From NCBI GenBank assembly GCA_045589955.1, contig JAZNQD010000053.1, positions 1 through 53,284 of the forward strand: 53,284 nt of DNA, in the 5' to 3' direction. Numbering within the stretch: the stretch's first letter is position 1; each line of letters starts with the position of its first letter. Shown in pieces: positions 24,401 to 31,666 of the stretch. Both the position numbers and the translations under genes were made by a program. The stretch comes from CAJGCS01 sp045589955. Its GTDB lineage: Bacteria > Bacillota_I > Bacilli_A > ML615J-28 > CAG-313. The notes beneath the pieces are model-generated. The model did not search any database, was not told where the DNA came from, and saw only the letters and a list, made by a program, of their open reading frames with translations.

Positions 24401-26101
24401 ATGAAACTTATTTACAACACAAATGACAAGCCAAAATTTGGTAAGTTAATCGTTTTTGCTTTACAACAAGTATTAGCAATTATCACTGCTACAATCGTAG
24501 TTCCAATCATTACAAATGGTAATGCAGGTTTAGAAGGCGCTGATGCAATGAGCCCTGCAGCTGCATTATTAGGTGCTGGTGTTGGTACAATCGTTTATTT
24601 ATTATTTACTAAATTCAAAAGCCCTGTATTCTTAGGATCTTCATTTGCATTCTTAGGTAGTATGGCTGCAGCATTCGCTGGTGCAACTTCTGTTGCTTTA
24701 GGTTATGTTGGTTTAATTATCGGTGCCGTTTTAGCAGGTTTAGTTTATGTTATTATCGCATTAATCGTTAAATTTGCAGGTACTGGATGGATAAATAAAT
24801 TAATGCCAGCTGTAGTTATTGGCCCTACTGTTGCAATCATCGGTTTATCTTTAGCAGGTAACGCTGTTGGTGATTTACAAAAGAGTGCTTATACAAATAC
24901 AACAAATAATTTAAATACTTTAGTACAAAGTTATGATACAGCTGTTGAAAATAAAGCAGCTGTTGAATTAGACATTGTAAATTTAGAATTTAAATTAGCA
25001 GCATTAGAAGCTGAATCATTAGTTAATCCTTCTGATGAAGAATTAAAGAATGAAATCAATGCAACATCTTCTACATTAGATGCAAAAAAAGAAGATCTAA
25101 AAGGTCTTAATACATTAGTTGCTGAAGCTGAAGCTAAATTATTAGAAAATTTTGATTCAGTTGAAGCTGCAAAAGAAAGAGCAGAATTATTAAATAAACA
25201 AGCACCAATTAATGTAATCATTTGTGTTGCTTGTGGTATTGTTACATTATTAGTAACTATCGTATGTTCAACATTCGGTAAGAAAATGGTTAAATTAATT
25301 CCATTTATTTGTGGTATTGGCGCTGGTTATGGTTTAGGTGTAGTATTAACAGTTATTGGTACAGTTGCAAATGTTCCTGTATTACAAGTAATTGACTTTT
25401 CTCCTATCACATCATTATTTACAAACTTCTCAATTGAATCAATCGTTTCAATTCCAAGTTTAACAATTGTTAAAGCATTCGGTGTATTTGGTCAAAACAT
25501 CGGTGGTGCAAAAGGCTTCTTCTCATACGTATTAGCTGTAGCTGTTGCTTATGTTCCAGTTGCATTCGTAGTATTTGCAGAACACATTGCTGACCACAAA
25601 AATATTTCTTCAATTATCGAAAAAGACTTATTAACAGAACCTGGTTTACATAGAACATTATTAGGTGATGGTGTTGGTTCAATGGCAGGTGCATTAGTTG
25701 GTGGTTGTCCTAACACAACTTATGGTGAATCTGTTGCATGTGTAGCTATTACTAAAAACGCATCTATCGCAACAATCTTCACAGCTGCTATTATGGCAAT
25801 TATTATTGCATTCTTCACACCATTTGTAGCATTCGTTAACACAATCCCTTCATATGTAATGGGTGGTGTATGTATGGCACTATATGGATTCATTGCTGTT
25901 AGTGGTTTAAAAATGATCCAAAAAGTAGATTTAGGTTTAAACAAAAACTTATTCGTTGTTTCTACAATCTTAATCGCTGGTATCGGTGGATTAGCATTAA
26001 CATTTGGTAAAGTCACTATTACTCCAGTTGCATGTGCATTAATCTTAGGTATCATCATTAACTTAATTTTAAATAAAGCAAAAGAAACTGAAGAAAAATA
26101 A
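24401..26101 (+). CDS. uraA: uracil permease (NCS2 family) with a coiled-coil insert
   Basis: A 566-residue nucleobase:proton symporter of the UraA/NCS2 family. The C-terminal half has GGCPNTTYGESVACVAITKNAS, close to the substrate-binding motif of uracil permeases, and AEHIADHK upstream of it carries the key Glu. Typical relatives have about 430 residues. Here residues about 160-268 form a hydrophilic insert with Leu/Ala heptad-like spacing and many Glu/Lys, placed in the loop after the fifth hydrophobic segment. The insert looks like an antiparallel coiled-coil hairpin on one membrane face. AGGAGGAAAG precedes the start. Expression is probably attenuated by the upstream leader. Confidence 0.9.
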   Translation: MKLIYNTNDKPKFGKLIVFALQQVLAIITATIVVPIITNGNAGLEGADAMSPAAALLGAGVGTIVYLLFTKFKSPVFLGSSFAFLGSMAAAFAGATSVALGYVGLIIGAVLAGLVYVIIALIVKFAGTGWINKLMPAVVIGPTVAIIGLSLAGNAVGDLQKSAYTNTTNNLNTLVQSYDTAVENKAAVELDIVNLEFKLAALEAESLVNPSDEELKNEINATSSTLDAKKEDLKGLNTLVAEAEAKLLENFDSVEAAKERAELLNKQAPINVIICVACGIVTLLVTIVCSTFGKKMVKLIPFICGIGAGYGLGVVLTVIGTVANVPVLQVIDFSPITSLFTNFSIESIVSIPSLTIVKAFGVFGQNIGGAKGFFSYVLAVAVAYVPVAFVVFAEHIADHKNISSIIEKDLLTEPGLHRTLLGDGVGSMAGALVGGCPNTTYGESVACVAITKNASIATIFTAAIMAIIIAFFTPFVAFVNTIPSYVMGGVCMALYGFIAVSGLKMIQKVDLGLNKNLFVVSTILIAGIGGLALTFGKVTITPVACALILGIIINLILNKAKETEEK

Positions 26102-26112
26102 GTAAAAAATAA

Positions 26113-26138
26113 AAGTTCTTAGAATTCTCTAAGAACTT
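26113..26138. terminator. bidirectional terminator between uraA and the EamA transporter
   Basis: A perfect 11-bp stem (AAGTTCTTAGA with TCTAAGAACTT, loop ATTC) with a T run on the plus side and A-rich sequence on the other, so it can serve both convergent genes. Confidence 0.85.
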
Positions 26139-27034
26139 TTTTTGTTTTCATTTACTGGAGACTTGAGCGTATCAATAATAACAAGTACTGTCCCCGCAAT
26201 CATCACGATTAGGCCAATAAAATAGGTTGGTCCAAGTTTGCTTCCGGGAATTAAAATAAATGATAAGAATGTTGCAATAAAAGGATTAATTGAATAATAA
26301 GCACTTGTTTTGGAAACACCAATTTTGTTTTGAGCTGATATGTAAATAACGATACTCAAACCATAAGAAACAAATCCAAGTAGTAATGCAGCAACAATTA
26401 ATTGCCAAGAAGGGAAAGTTTCTCTTGTTAGTAAAGACACTACTAGGCAGCCAATTCCCGCACCTAAACCATCAATCATTACGATTTTGAAACGGTTTTT
26501 GTTTGACAATTTTCTTGTGCAGTTATTTTCAAATCCCCAACAAATTGTGGCGATTAGAACTAAAATTGCGCCCCAAGATAATTTAAAAGTTAGGATGTCT
26601 TCAAAAGATAAGATAAAACTTGAAATAACTATTAAAGTTATAGCCACCCACATCTTCTTAGAAATAACTTCTTTAAATAAAATCATCGCAATAATGCTTG
26701 ATGCAACTATTTCAAAGTTATTTAAAAGGGATGCACCACTTGCCTCAAACTTGGATAAGCCATACATAAAGCAAATTGGGGCAATGATATCAAAGACAAT
26801 CATTCCTATGACATATGGAATATCACTTTTATAAAATGGTTCAGATCCAATTTCTTTCTTCTTGTATGTAATTAGGAAAATAACTCCCGTTCCAATTCCT
26901 GCTCCTAGATATAATAAGGCAGAGATAATAATAGGATCAATATCATCTAAAAGGATTTTTGAAACTGGAACACTAATGGCATACATCGAAGCAGCTATAA
27001 GGGCAAGTATTACCGCAAACACATTCTTCTTCAT
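26129..27034 (-). CDS. EamA/DMT family transporter
   Basis: A 301-residue membrane protein with ten hydrophobic segments in two EamA halves (YAISVPVSKILLDDIDPIII in the first, CWGFENNCTRKLS starting the second, typical of this family). It would export or import small metabolites such as amino acids; the substrate is unknown. ATG 27034 has a GAGGAATT site; an in-frame start 20 codons upstream lies in the promoter and is rejected. Confidence 0.87.
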   Translation of the reverse strand: MKKNVFAVILALIAASMYAISVPVSKILLDDIDPIIISALLYLGAGIGTGVIFLITYKKKEIGSEPFYKSDIPYVIGMIVFDIIAPICFMYGLSKFEASGASLLNNFEIVASSIIAMILFKEVISKKMWVAITLIVISSFILSFEDILTFKLSWGAILVLIATICWGFENNCTRKLSNKNRFKIVMIDGLGAGIGCLVVSLLTRETFPSWQLIVAALLLGFVSYGLSIVIYISAQNKIGVSKTSAYYSINPFIATFLSFILIPGSKLGPTYFIGLIVMIAGTVLVIIDTLKSPVNENKKSS

Positions 27035-27065
27035 ATCAATTCCTCTTTTTGTATAATCTTTTATT

Positions 27066-27094
27066 ATTATACTACAAAAAAGGAATAAATGCAA
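27066..27094 (-). promoter_or_regulatory. promoter of the EamA transporter gene
   Basis: TTGCAT (27089-27094), 17 bases, TATAAT (27066-27071). Confidence 0.7.
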
Positions 27095-27096
27095 TT

Positions 27097-27687
27097 TTAA
27101 TCATTAAAGATTATTTGGTCATCAATGATTTCATAATAAATCACTAAGCTTGCAATTTGTGTTTGATTAATAACAGGTGAATCATCAATGATAATCGTAA
27201 TAGTTCCACTTGGATCATATGTTGGGATATCTAATTCAACCTCAAAATGATGTTCAGGGTAAAAATCAGGGTACCAATACCAATAATGGCCTAAAAAGTC
27301 AAGACGTGATTTTTCTTCATAAACCGGAAAATTATATGCACTAAATTCTTCATCATATTCAATTGTTATTGGATTATAAAAATCGCCATTAACAAGAATA
27401 TTAATATATAAATTTTCAAGTTCAAATCGAGGTGTTGATGATTTTGTTCCAAAGCCAATTTTCGCAACTATTTTTTCGCCAACATTGTAAGTATTTTTTT
27501 CAAGTTCAATATCAATTACATCTAGTTCACCGGTATCACCAAATGAAGGTGAAGTTTTAGCATAAAAATCTCCTGTTGGCACATATCCGCCATACATAAA
27601 CTTACCTTGAATAGCTGTTAATAAAATGATAAAAATCATTATAAAATAACCAATAACATTTTTAATATGTTCAAAAATTCCAAGCAT
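27097..27687 (-). CDS. membrane-anchored extracytoplasmic protein, unknown
   Basis: A 196-residue protein with an N-terminal membrane anchor (residues about 12-30, IGYFIMIFIILLTAIQ) and a beta-rich outer domain containing VIDIELEKNTYNVGEKIVAKIGF, a pattern common in Ig-like folds, and a Trp/Tyr/His patch (HYWYWYPDFYPEHH). It is the last gene of the XRE-lipoprotein-VWA operon, after an AAAGGAGG site. The function is unknown; the context suggests a cell-surface role with the VWA lipoprotein. Confidence 0.7.
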   Translation of the reverse strand: MLGIFEHIKNVIGYFIMIFIILLTAIQGKFMYGGYVPTGDFYAKTSPSFGDTGELDVIDIELEKNTYNVGEKIVAKIGFGTKSSTPRFELENLYINILVNGDFYNPITIEYDEEFSAYNFPVYEEKSRLDFLGHYWYWYPDFYPEHHFEVELDIPTYDPSGTITIIIDDSPVINQTQIASLVIYYEIIDDQIIFND

Positions 27688-27713
27688 ATAATCCTCCTTT
27701 TTTGCTTAAATAA

Positions 27714-29189
27714 TTAGTCGAATAGTTCCTTTGCTTTAACAATTAGTTGATATAATTCTTCTTTATAAACATCACCAACATAATTACCTTTGGCAACATT
27801 TTCTAAAGCGCTATCTAATGAAGCTCCAAGAGCATATTCAGAGCCTCTTAAGAATAAACCAAATTCTGCAACTGCACTTGCAAAATAGAAGTCAGATGAT
27901 GGAGTTTCTGAGTAATTTCTAAGTTCATTAACAACTTCTTTATTTAATTCACCATCTAATACATCTTTATATCTTAATTTGCATGTTGCAAAAAGTTGTT
28001 CTTCTGATACTGCAACATTTTCATGTAATTTAACTTCAACAAGGCAAATAACAGAATGTCCAGCACCAATTTCACCAGCATCAGTTTCTGAATCTTCGAA
28101 TTCTTGATCAGTTAAGATTTTATTTTCATAACCAATTACGCGATATTTTTCGATAACTTCAGGGTTGAATTCAATTTGTGTTTTAGCATCTTTTGCAACT
28201 GTTTGTAATGTTCCACCTAGTTCAGAAACAAATACTTTTTGTGCTTCAAGAATAGAGTCAATATAGTAATGATTACCATTACCAGCTTGGGCTAAAGTAT
28301 CCATTGTACTACCATGGTAGTTACCAATACCAAAACCAAATAATGATAAATAAACACCAGATTGACGTTTTTGTGAAATAAACTTTTCTAATTCTTCCAT
28401 ACTTGAAATACCAACATTGAAGTCTCCATCAGTTGCTAGGAAGACACGGTTATTACCGCCTTCAATATAGTACTTTTGGGCAAGTTCATAAGCAGTTTTA
28501 ATACCTGCAGAACCAGCTGTAGAGCCACTTGCTTCAAGATCTGTCATAACAGCACTAATCTTTGTCTTTTCATAACCATAGGCACCTTCAAGTAATACCT
28601 TATCACTTCCGGCATAAGTAACAATTGAAACACGGTCTTCATCATCAAGGTTATCAACTAAAATCTTAAAAGCATTGATCATTAATGGTAGTTTATCTTC
28701 AGAAACCATTGAACCACTTACATCAAGTAAGAAAACAAAGTTGTTAGGCTTTTTATTTTCAATAACTACTTCTTTGGCTTTAATAGCTACTGATAAAAGT
28801 TTATTTTCACTATTCCAAGGACAATCACCTAGTTCCATAAAGCTTTGTAATTGTTCTTCAGAATTATTTTGATAAGAATAGTTAAAATAATTTAACATTT
28901 GTTCAATATTTATACTATTGACATCTGGTTTAAATCCCATATTAATACGTTTTCTAATATTTGAGTATGCAGCATTACTGCTATCCATACTAACATTTAG
29001 TTTATTATTATCTGCAGTACTAATAAAACCAGTTTCATCTAATTCTAAATATTCTTCATTCATTTCAGGGGCATAGCCACCCATTCCAGCCATCCCCATA
29101 TTCATGCCCCCACTATTTGATGCAGCACAGGCACTTAGAGTTAATATAAAACATAAAACACATAAAACTTTAGTAATTTTTTTAAACAT
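27714..29189 (-). CDS. VWA-domain lipoprotein (YfbK-like)
   Basis: A 491-residue lipoprotein with lipobox LSAC (Cys 21), then a Gly/Met-rich linker (SGGMNMGMAGMGG). The segment INMGFKPDVNSINIEQMLNY and the following von Willebrand A domain are in the YfbK order. The metal-ion-dependent adhesion site is complete: DVSGS at 156-160, Thr in GSTAG near 224 and Asp 254 in ATDGD. A C-terminal domain (SDFYFASAVAEFGLFLRGSE) follows. It should bind a partner protein on the outside of the membrane. The start overlaps the upstream lipoprotein stop by 8 bases. Confidence 0.88.
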   Translation of the reverse strand: MFKKITKVLCVLCFILTLSACAASNSGGMNMGMAGMGGYAPEMNEEYLELDETGFISTADNNKLNVSMDSSNAAYSNIRKRINMGFKPDVNSINIEQMLNYFNYSYQNNSEEQLQSFMELGDCPWNSENKLLSVAIKAKEVVIENKKPNNFVFLLDVSGSMVSEDKLPLMINAFKILVDNLDDEDRVSIVTYAGSDKVLLEGAYGYEKTKISAVMTDLEASGSTAGSAGIKTAYELAQKYYIEGGNNRVFLATDGDFNVGISSMEELEKFISQKRQSGVYLSLFGFGIGNYHGSTMDTLAQAGNGNHYYIDSILEAQKVFVSELGGTLQTVAKDAKTQIEFNPEVIEKYRVIGYENKILTDQEFEDSETDAGEIGAGHSVICLVEVKLHENVAVSEEQLFATCKLRYKDVLDGELNKEVVNELRNYSETPSSDFYFASAVAEFGLFLRGSEYALGASLDSALENVAKGNYVGDVYKEELYQLIVKAKELFD

Positions 29190-29895
29190 ATTTGTTACCT
29201 CTTTCTGTAATATCGGAAATGTTGCTTAACGATATAAAACGGTTATAAGAGATTGATACTTCTTTTGTTAAATAATCAAAAACAACAGTATCATCATATC
29301 GATAAGCAAAGAAGGTTTTAACAGGGATGTGAATAAGATACGTTTGGTTTGTTTTAGTTGACTTTATGTTACAAGGAAAATAAAGGACTGTTAAATAAGT
29401 AGATAAAGCTTTTGGATCTTTTGAAATTAATTCAATGTGAGTAGGATTATTAAAATCATACTCATCAAAGGAAATACCTAAAGATTCTTCAACAGGACCA
29501 AAATAAGTTTTAATTTTTTCATAGGCCTTTATTAAAGCTTCATCTTCAATGTTTAAATTTGATACTAAAAAATCATATTGATAGTAATAATTAATACGCC
29601 AATTATCAACATTAGGATAGTTTAGTTCTTGATAAACATATTGAAGAGCTTGATATCTTTCAGGTATTTCATCATCAAGATGATTTACATTTTTGGGGAT
29701 AAACAATTGATAAGTATCATCCTCATGGGAAAAATTCCCAATATATTCAAATTGTAATCCCTCAATTACTCCTGATCCGCCTTGCATTCCTCCTGGGTTT
29801 TGACTAGCACAACCGGTTAATAATAAAACTAATCCCAATATAATAAAAGCTATAATCTTTTTCTTGTAGATAAACTTACTTGTTCTAGTATTCAC
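29182..29895 (-). CDS. lipoprotein of the XRE-VWA operon
   Basis: A 237-residue lipoprotein from GTG 29895 with an N-terminal membrane segment, lipobox LTGC (Cys 29) and then a Gly/Met-rich linker (SQNPGGMQGGSG) like that of the neighbouring VWA lipoprotein. The rest is Tyr- and Asp-rich with no recognised family. AGGAAG lies eight bases before GTG 29895; an in-frame GTG three codons earlier overlaps that site. It is coupled to the VWA gene by an 8-base overlap and follows the XRE gene by 14 bases. Confidence 0.72.
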   Translation of the reverse strand: MNTRTSKFIYKKKIIAFIILGLVLLLTGCASQNPGGMQGGSGVIEGLQFEYIGNFSHEDDTYQLFIPKNVNHLDDEIPERYQALQYVYQELNYPNVDNWRINYYYQYDFLVSNLNIEDEALIKAYEKIKTYFGPVEESLGISFDEYDFNNPTHIELISKDPKALSTYLTVLYFPCNIKSTKTNQTYLIHIPVKTFFAYRYDDTVVFDYLTKEVSISYNRFISLSNISDITERGNKYV

Positions 29896-29909
29896 GTTTA
29901 TCACTTCCT

Positions 29910-30653
29910 TTATTTAAGTGTAATTTCTCCACTCACATTATTAATTTCATATTCGACAATAACATTGCTTAGATATTCATAATCTAAGATTTCTGTTTTT
30001 GGCTCTAATTCAATAAGAGTTTCATAAGTTGTAAGTTCATTATTTAGTTCACCACTTATATTTCTTATATAAGCAACAACACCTAACTTGCCATTAGTAT
30101 CATAATAGTAATAATTTACTTTAAAGTAAATTTCAAAACTAATTGGTTGACTTATTACTAATTCTTTTTTTGTTTTGATTTGTGATGAAATACTAATCTT
30201 TTGTCCATCATTAGTAAAATTTGTCATTGGCAAAACTTCAAGATATTCATTAACATTTTCCTTTGAAATAATGACTTTTTCTTCATAATTTAAAATAGAT
30301 TCTATTTCTTTTTGATAATGAATAGTTAATCCAATCATTGAAGCACTAAAACTTATAAGAGTCAAAAGCTCTAAGATGCTTAGGACAATAACAAAGATTA
30401 GTAACAATTTATTAATTTTAACTTTTTTCTTATTTTCTACATGTTGTTCTTTTCCTAAAAGAAGTTCATCTACTGTAACATTGAAAATACTTGCAAGGGG
30501 TTCTAAGACAGTTATATCAGGAGTTGTTTCTCCAACTTCCCACTTGCTTACAGCTTTATTAGTAACACCAAGTTTTCTCCCAAGTTCTTCTTGGGTTAAA
30601 CCAAGTGCTTTTCTTTTTTGGTATATAAAATCACCAAATTTATATCTATCCAT
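29910..30653 (-). CDS. XRE-family regulator with transmembrane and outer domain
   Basis: A 247-residue protein. Residues about 5-62 form an XRE helix-turn-helix (RKALGLTQEELGRKLGVTNK, KWEVGETTPD), followed by a Lys-rich linker, one membrane segment (about 82-107) and an extracytoplasmic domain of about 130 residues that begins near SKENVNEYLEV and ends NNVSGEITLK. The topology fits a one-component sensor that binds DNA inside and senses something outside. The outer domain resembles the membrane protein at 40454-40930. It is the first gene of the operon and may control itself through the palindromes in its promoter. AAGGAGG precedes ATG 30653. Confidence 0.82.
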   Translation of the reverse strand: MDRYKFGDFIYQKRKALGLTQEELGRKLGVTNKAVSKWEVGETTPDITVLEPLASIFNVTVDELLLGKEQHVENKKKVKINKLLLIFVIVLSILELLTLISFSASMIGLTIHYQKEIESILNYEEKVIISKENVNEYLEVLPMTNFTNDGQKISISSQIKTKKELVISQPISFEIYFKVNYYYYDTNGKLGVVAYIRNISGELNNELTTYETLIELEPKTEILDYEYLSNVIVEYEINNVSGEITLK

Positions 30654-30668
30654 GTTTCCTCCTTGCTT

Positions 30669-30699
30669 GTATTATATAATACAGTCTAAAAATTGTCAC
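30669..30699 (-). promoter_or_regulatory. promoter of the XRE operon with palindrome
   Basis: GTGACA (30694-30699), 17 bases, TATAAT (30671-30676). The -10 lies inside the perfect palindrome GTATTATATAATAC (30669-30682), a possible operator for the XRE protein. Confidence 0.7.
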
Positions 30700-30718
30700 T
30701 AGAATCTAATCTCTTTCT

Positions 30719-30738
30719 AAGAGAAGATAAATTCTCTT
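30719..30738. repeat. inverted repeat upstream of the XRE promoter
   Basis: AAGAGAA, six bases, TTCTCTT, about 20 bases upstream of the -35 box. It could be an operator or a weak hairpin; the function is unknown. Confidence 0.4.
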
Positions 30739-30798
30739 AAAATTATTTACTATTATTATAGCATATTTAATTATTTTATTGTCTTTAATACTAATTTA

Positions 30799-30827
30799 TT
30801 GTGTTTTTAATTAAATTGTAATACAAT
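30799..30827 (+). promoter_or_regulatory. promoter of thiT
   Basis: TTGTGT (30799-30804), 17 bases, TACAAT (30822-30827), about 30 bases before the riboswitch. Confidence 0.6.
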
Positions 30828-30855
30828 ATTATTGTAAATAACATGCATGAATATT

Positions 30856-30936
30856 TACTGGGGAGCTTTTTAGGCTGAGAGGTTATTAAATTAACGACCC
30901 ATAACTTGATCTAGGTAATGCTAGCGTAAGGAATTA
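30856..30936 (+). promoter_or_regulatory. TPP riboswitch
   Basis: The THI-box elements are in order: CTGGGGAGC, GGCTGAGAGG, ACCC, then CTTGATCTAGGTAATGCTAG and CGTAAGGAA. It senses thiamine pyrophosphate, and the downstream gene is the thiamine transporter ThiT, so repression at high TPP is expected. A terminator follows as the expression platform. Confidence 0.95.
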
Positions 30937-30962
30937 ACAAGACTTTTTATATGACCTTTTAT

Positions 30963-31004
30963 ATCCTTTTTGATGCGTTACTATAGATCAGAAAGGATTT
31001 TTTT
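30963..31004 (+). terminator. riboswitch expression-platform terminator
   Basis: A 12-bp stem (ATCCTTTTTGAT with ATCAGAAAGGAT, one G-U) followed by seven T, 12 bases before the thiT ATG. It points to transcriptional control by the TPP riboswitch. Confidence 0.85.
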
Positions 31005-31016
31005 AATGGTGAATAG

Positions 31017-31619
31017 ATGAAAGCAAAAATGACACTACGTGTAATTGCAGAAATCACAATCATGAGTGCACTTGCTTTTACGCTTGATTACATTCAAGGG
31101 ATAATCACACGTCCATTATTCCCTAATGGTGGTTCTTTTGGTATCGCAATGTTACCAATTTTATTTATTAGTTACCGTAGAGGAATAATCACTGGTGTTA
31201 TTACGGGTTTACTTGTTAGTGTTCTTCAAATGATTCCTGGTAATTTAGATTTAATTCCAGTTGAATCACTTCCACTAATTATTTGTCAAGTAATATTAGA
31301 TTACATAATCGCCTATCCCCTTGTTGGTCTTGCCGGAGCATTTGCAAAAAAATATAAAAACGCCAAAACAAATAAATTGAAAATTACTTTTCTGATCATA
31401 GGAACACTAGTTGGTGGTATTGCAAAATTACTTGCTCACTATCTATCAGGAGCAATTTTCTGGCGTGAATATTTAGACTCTGTTTTGGGTAGTCCAGATC
31501 TTTATAGTTTATTATATAATGGTGGTTATATGATTCCTAATATTGTGATTAATGGTGTACTTCTTGTCGTAATGGGATTAAAAGCTCCAATGCTATTATA
31601 CCCTAAAGAAGGAGAATAA
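31017..31619 (+). CDS. thiT: thiamine ECF transporter S component ThiT
   Basis: A 200-residue membrane protein with six hydrophobic segments. N-terminal RVIAEITIMSALAFTLDYI and GGSFGIAMLPILFISYRRG, then the C-terminal SGAIFWREY and YNGGYMIPN, match ThiT, which binds thiamine and docks on the shared ECF module encoded elsewhere. The riboswitch directly upstream supports this. The ribosome site is weak (GGTGA). Confidence 0.95.
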   Translation: MKAKMTLRVIAEITIMSALAFTLDYIQGIITRPLFPNGGSFGIAMLPILFISYRRGIITGVITGLLVSVLQMIPGNLDLIPVESLPLIICQVILDYIIAYPLVGLAGAFAKKYKNAKTNKLKITFLIIGTLVGGIAKLLAHYLSGAIFWREYLDSVLGSPDLYSLLYNGGYMIPNIVINGVLLVVMGLKAPMLLYPKEGE

Positions 31620-31624
31620 TTTAA

Positions 31625-31665
31625 AAAAAGCTAATTGATGAGTGCACACATCAATTAGCTTTTTT
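31625..31665. terminator. bidirectional terminator between thiT and the lipoprotein operon
   Basis: A perfect 16-bp stem (AAAAAGCTAATTGATG with its complement) around an eight-base loop, with T runs on both strands. Confidence 0.9.
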
Positions 31666-31666
31666 C

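Noticed and set aside
24931..25221. 96-codon minus-strand open frame inside the uracil permease insert
   Set aside because: It mirrors the low-complexity coiled-coil coding sequence; no ribosome site was seen.
26487..26834. 115-codon plus-strand open frame opposite the EamA transporter gene
   Set aside because: Antisense shadow of a membrane-protein gene with no ribosome site or promoter.
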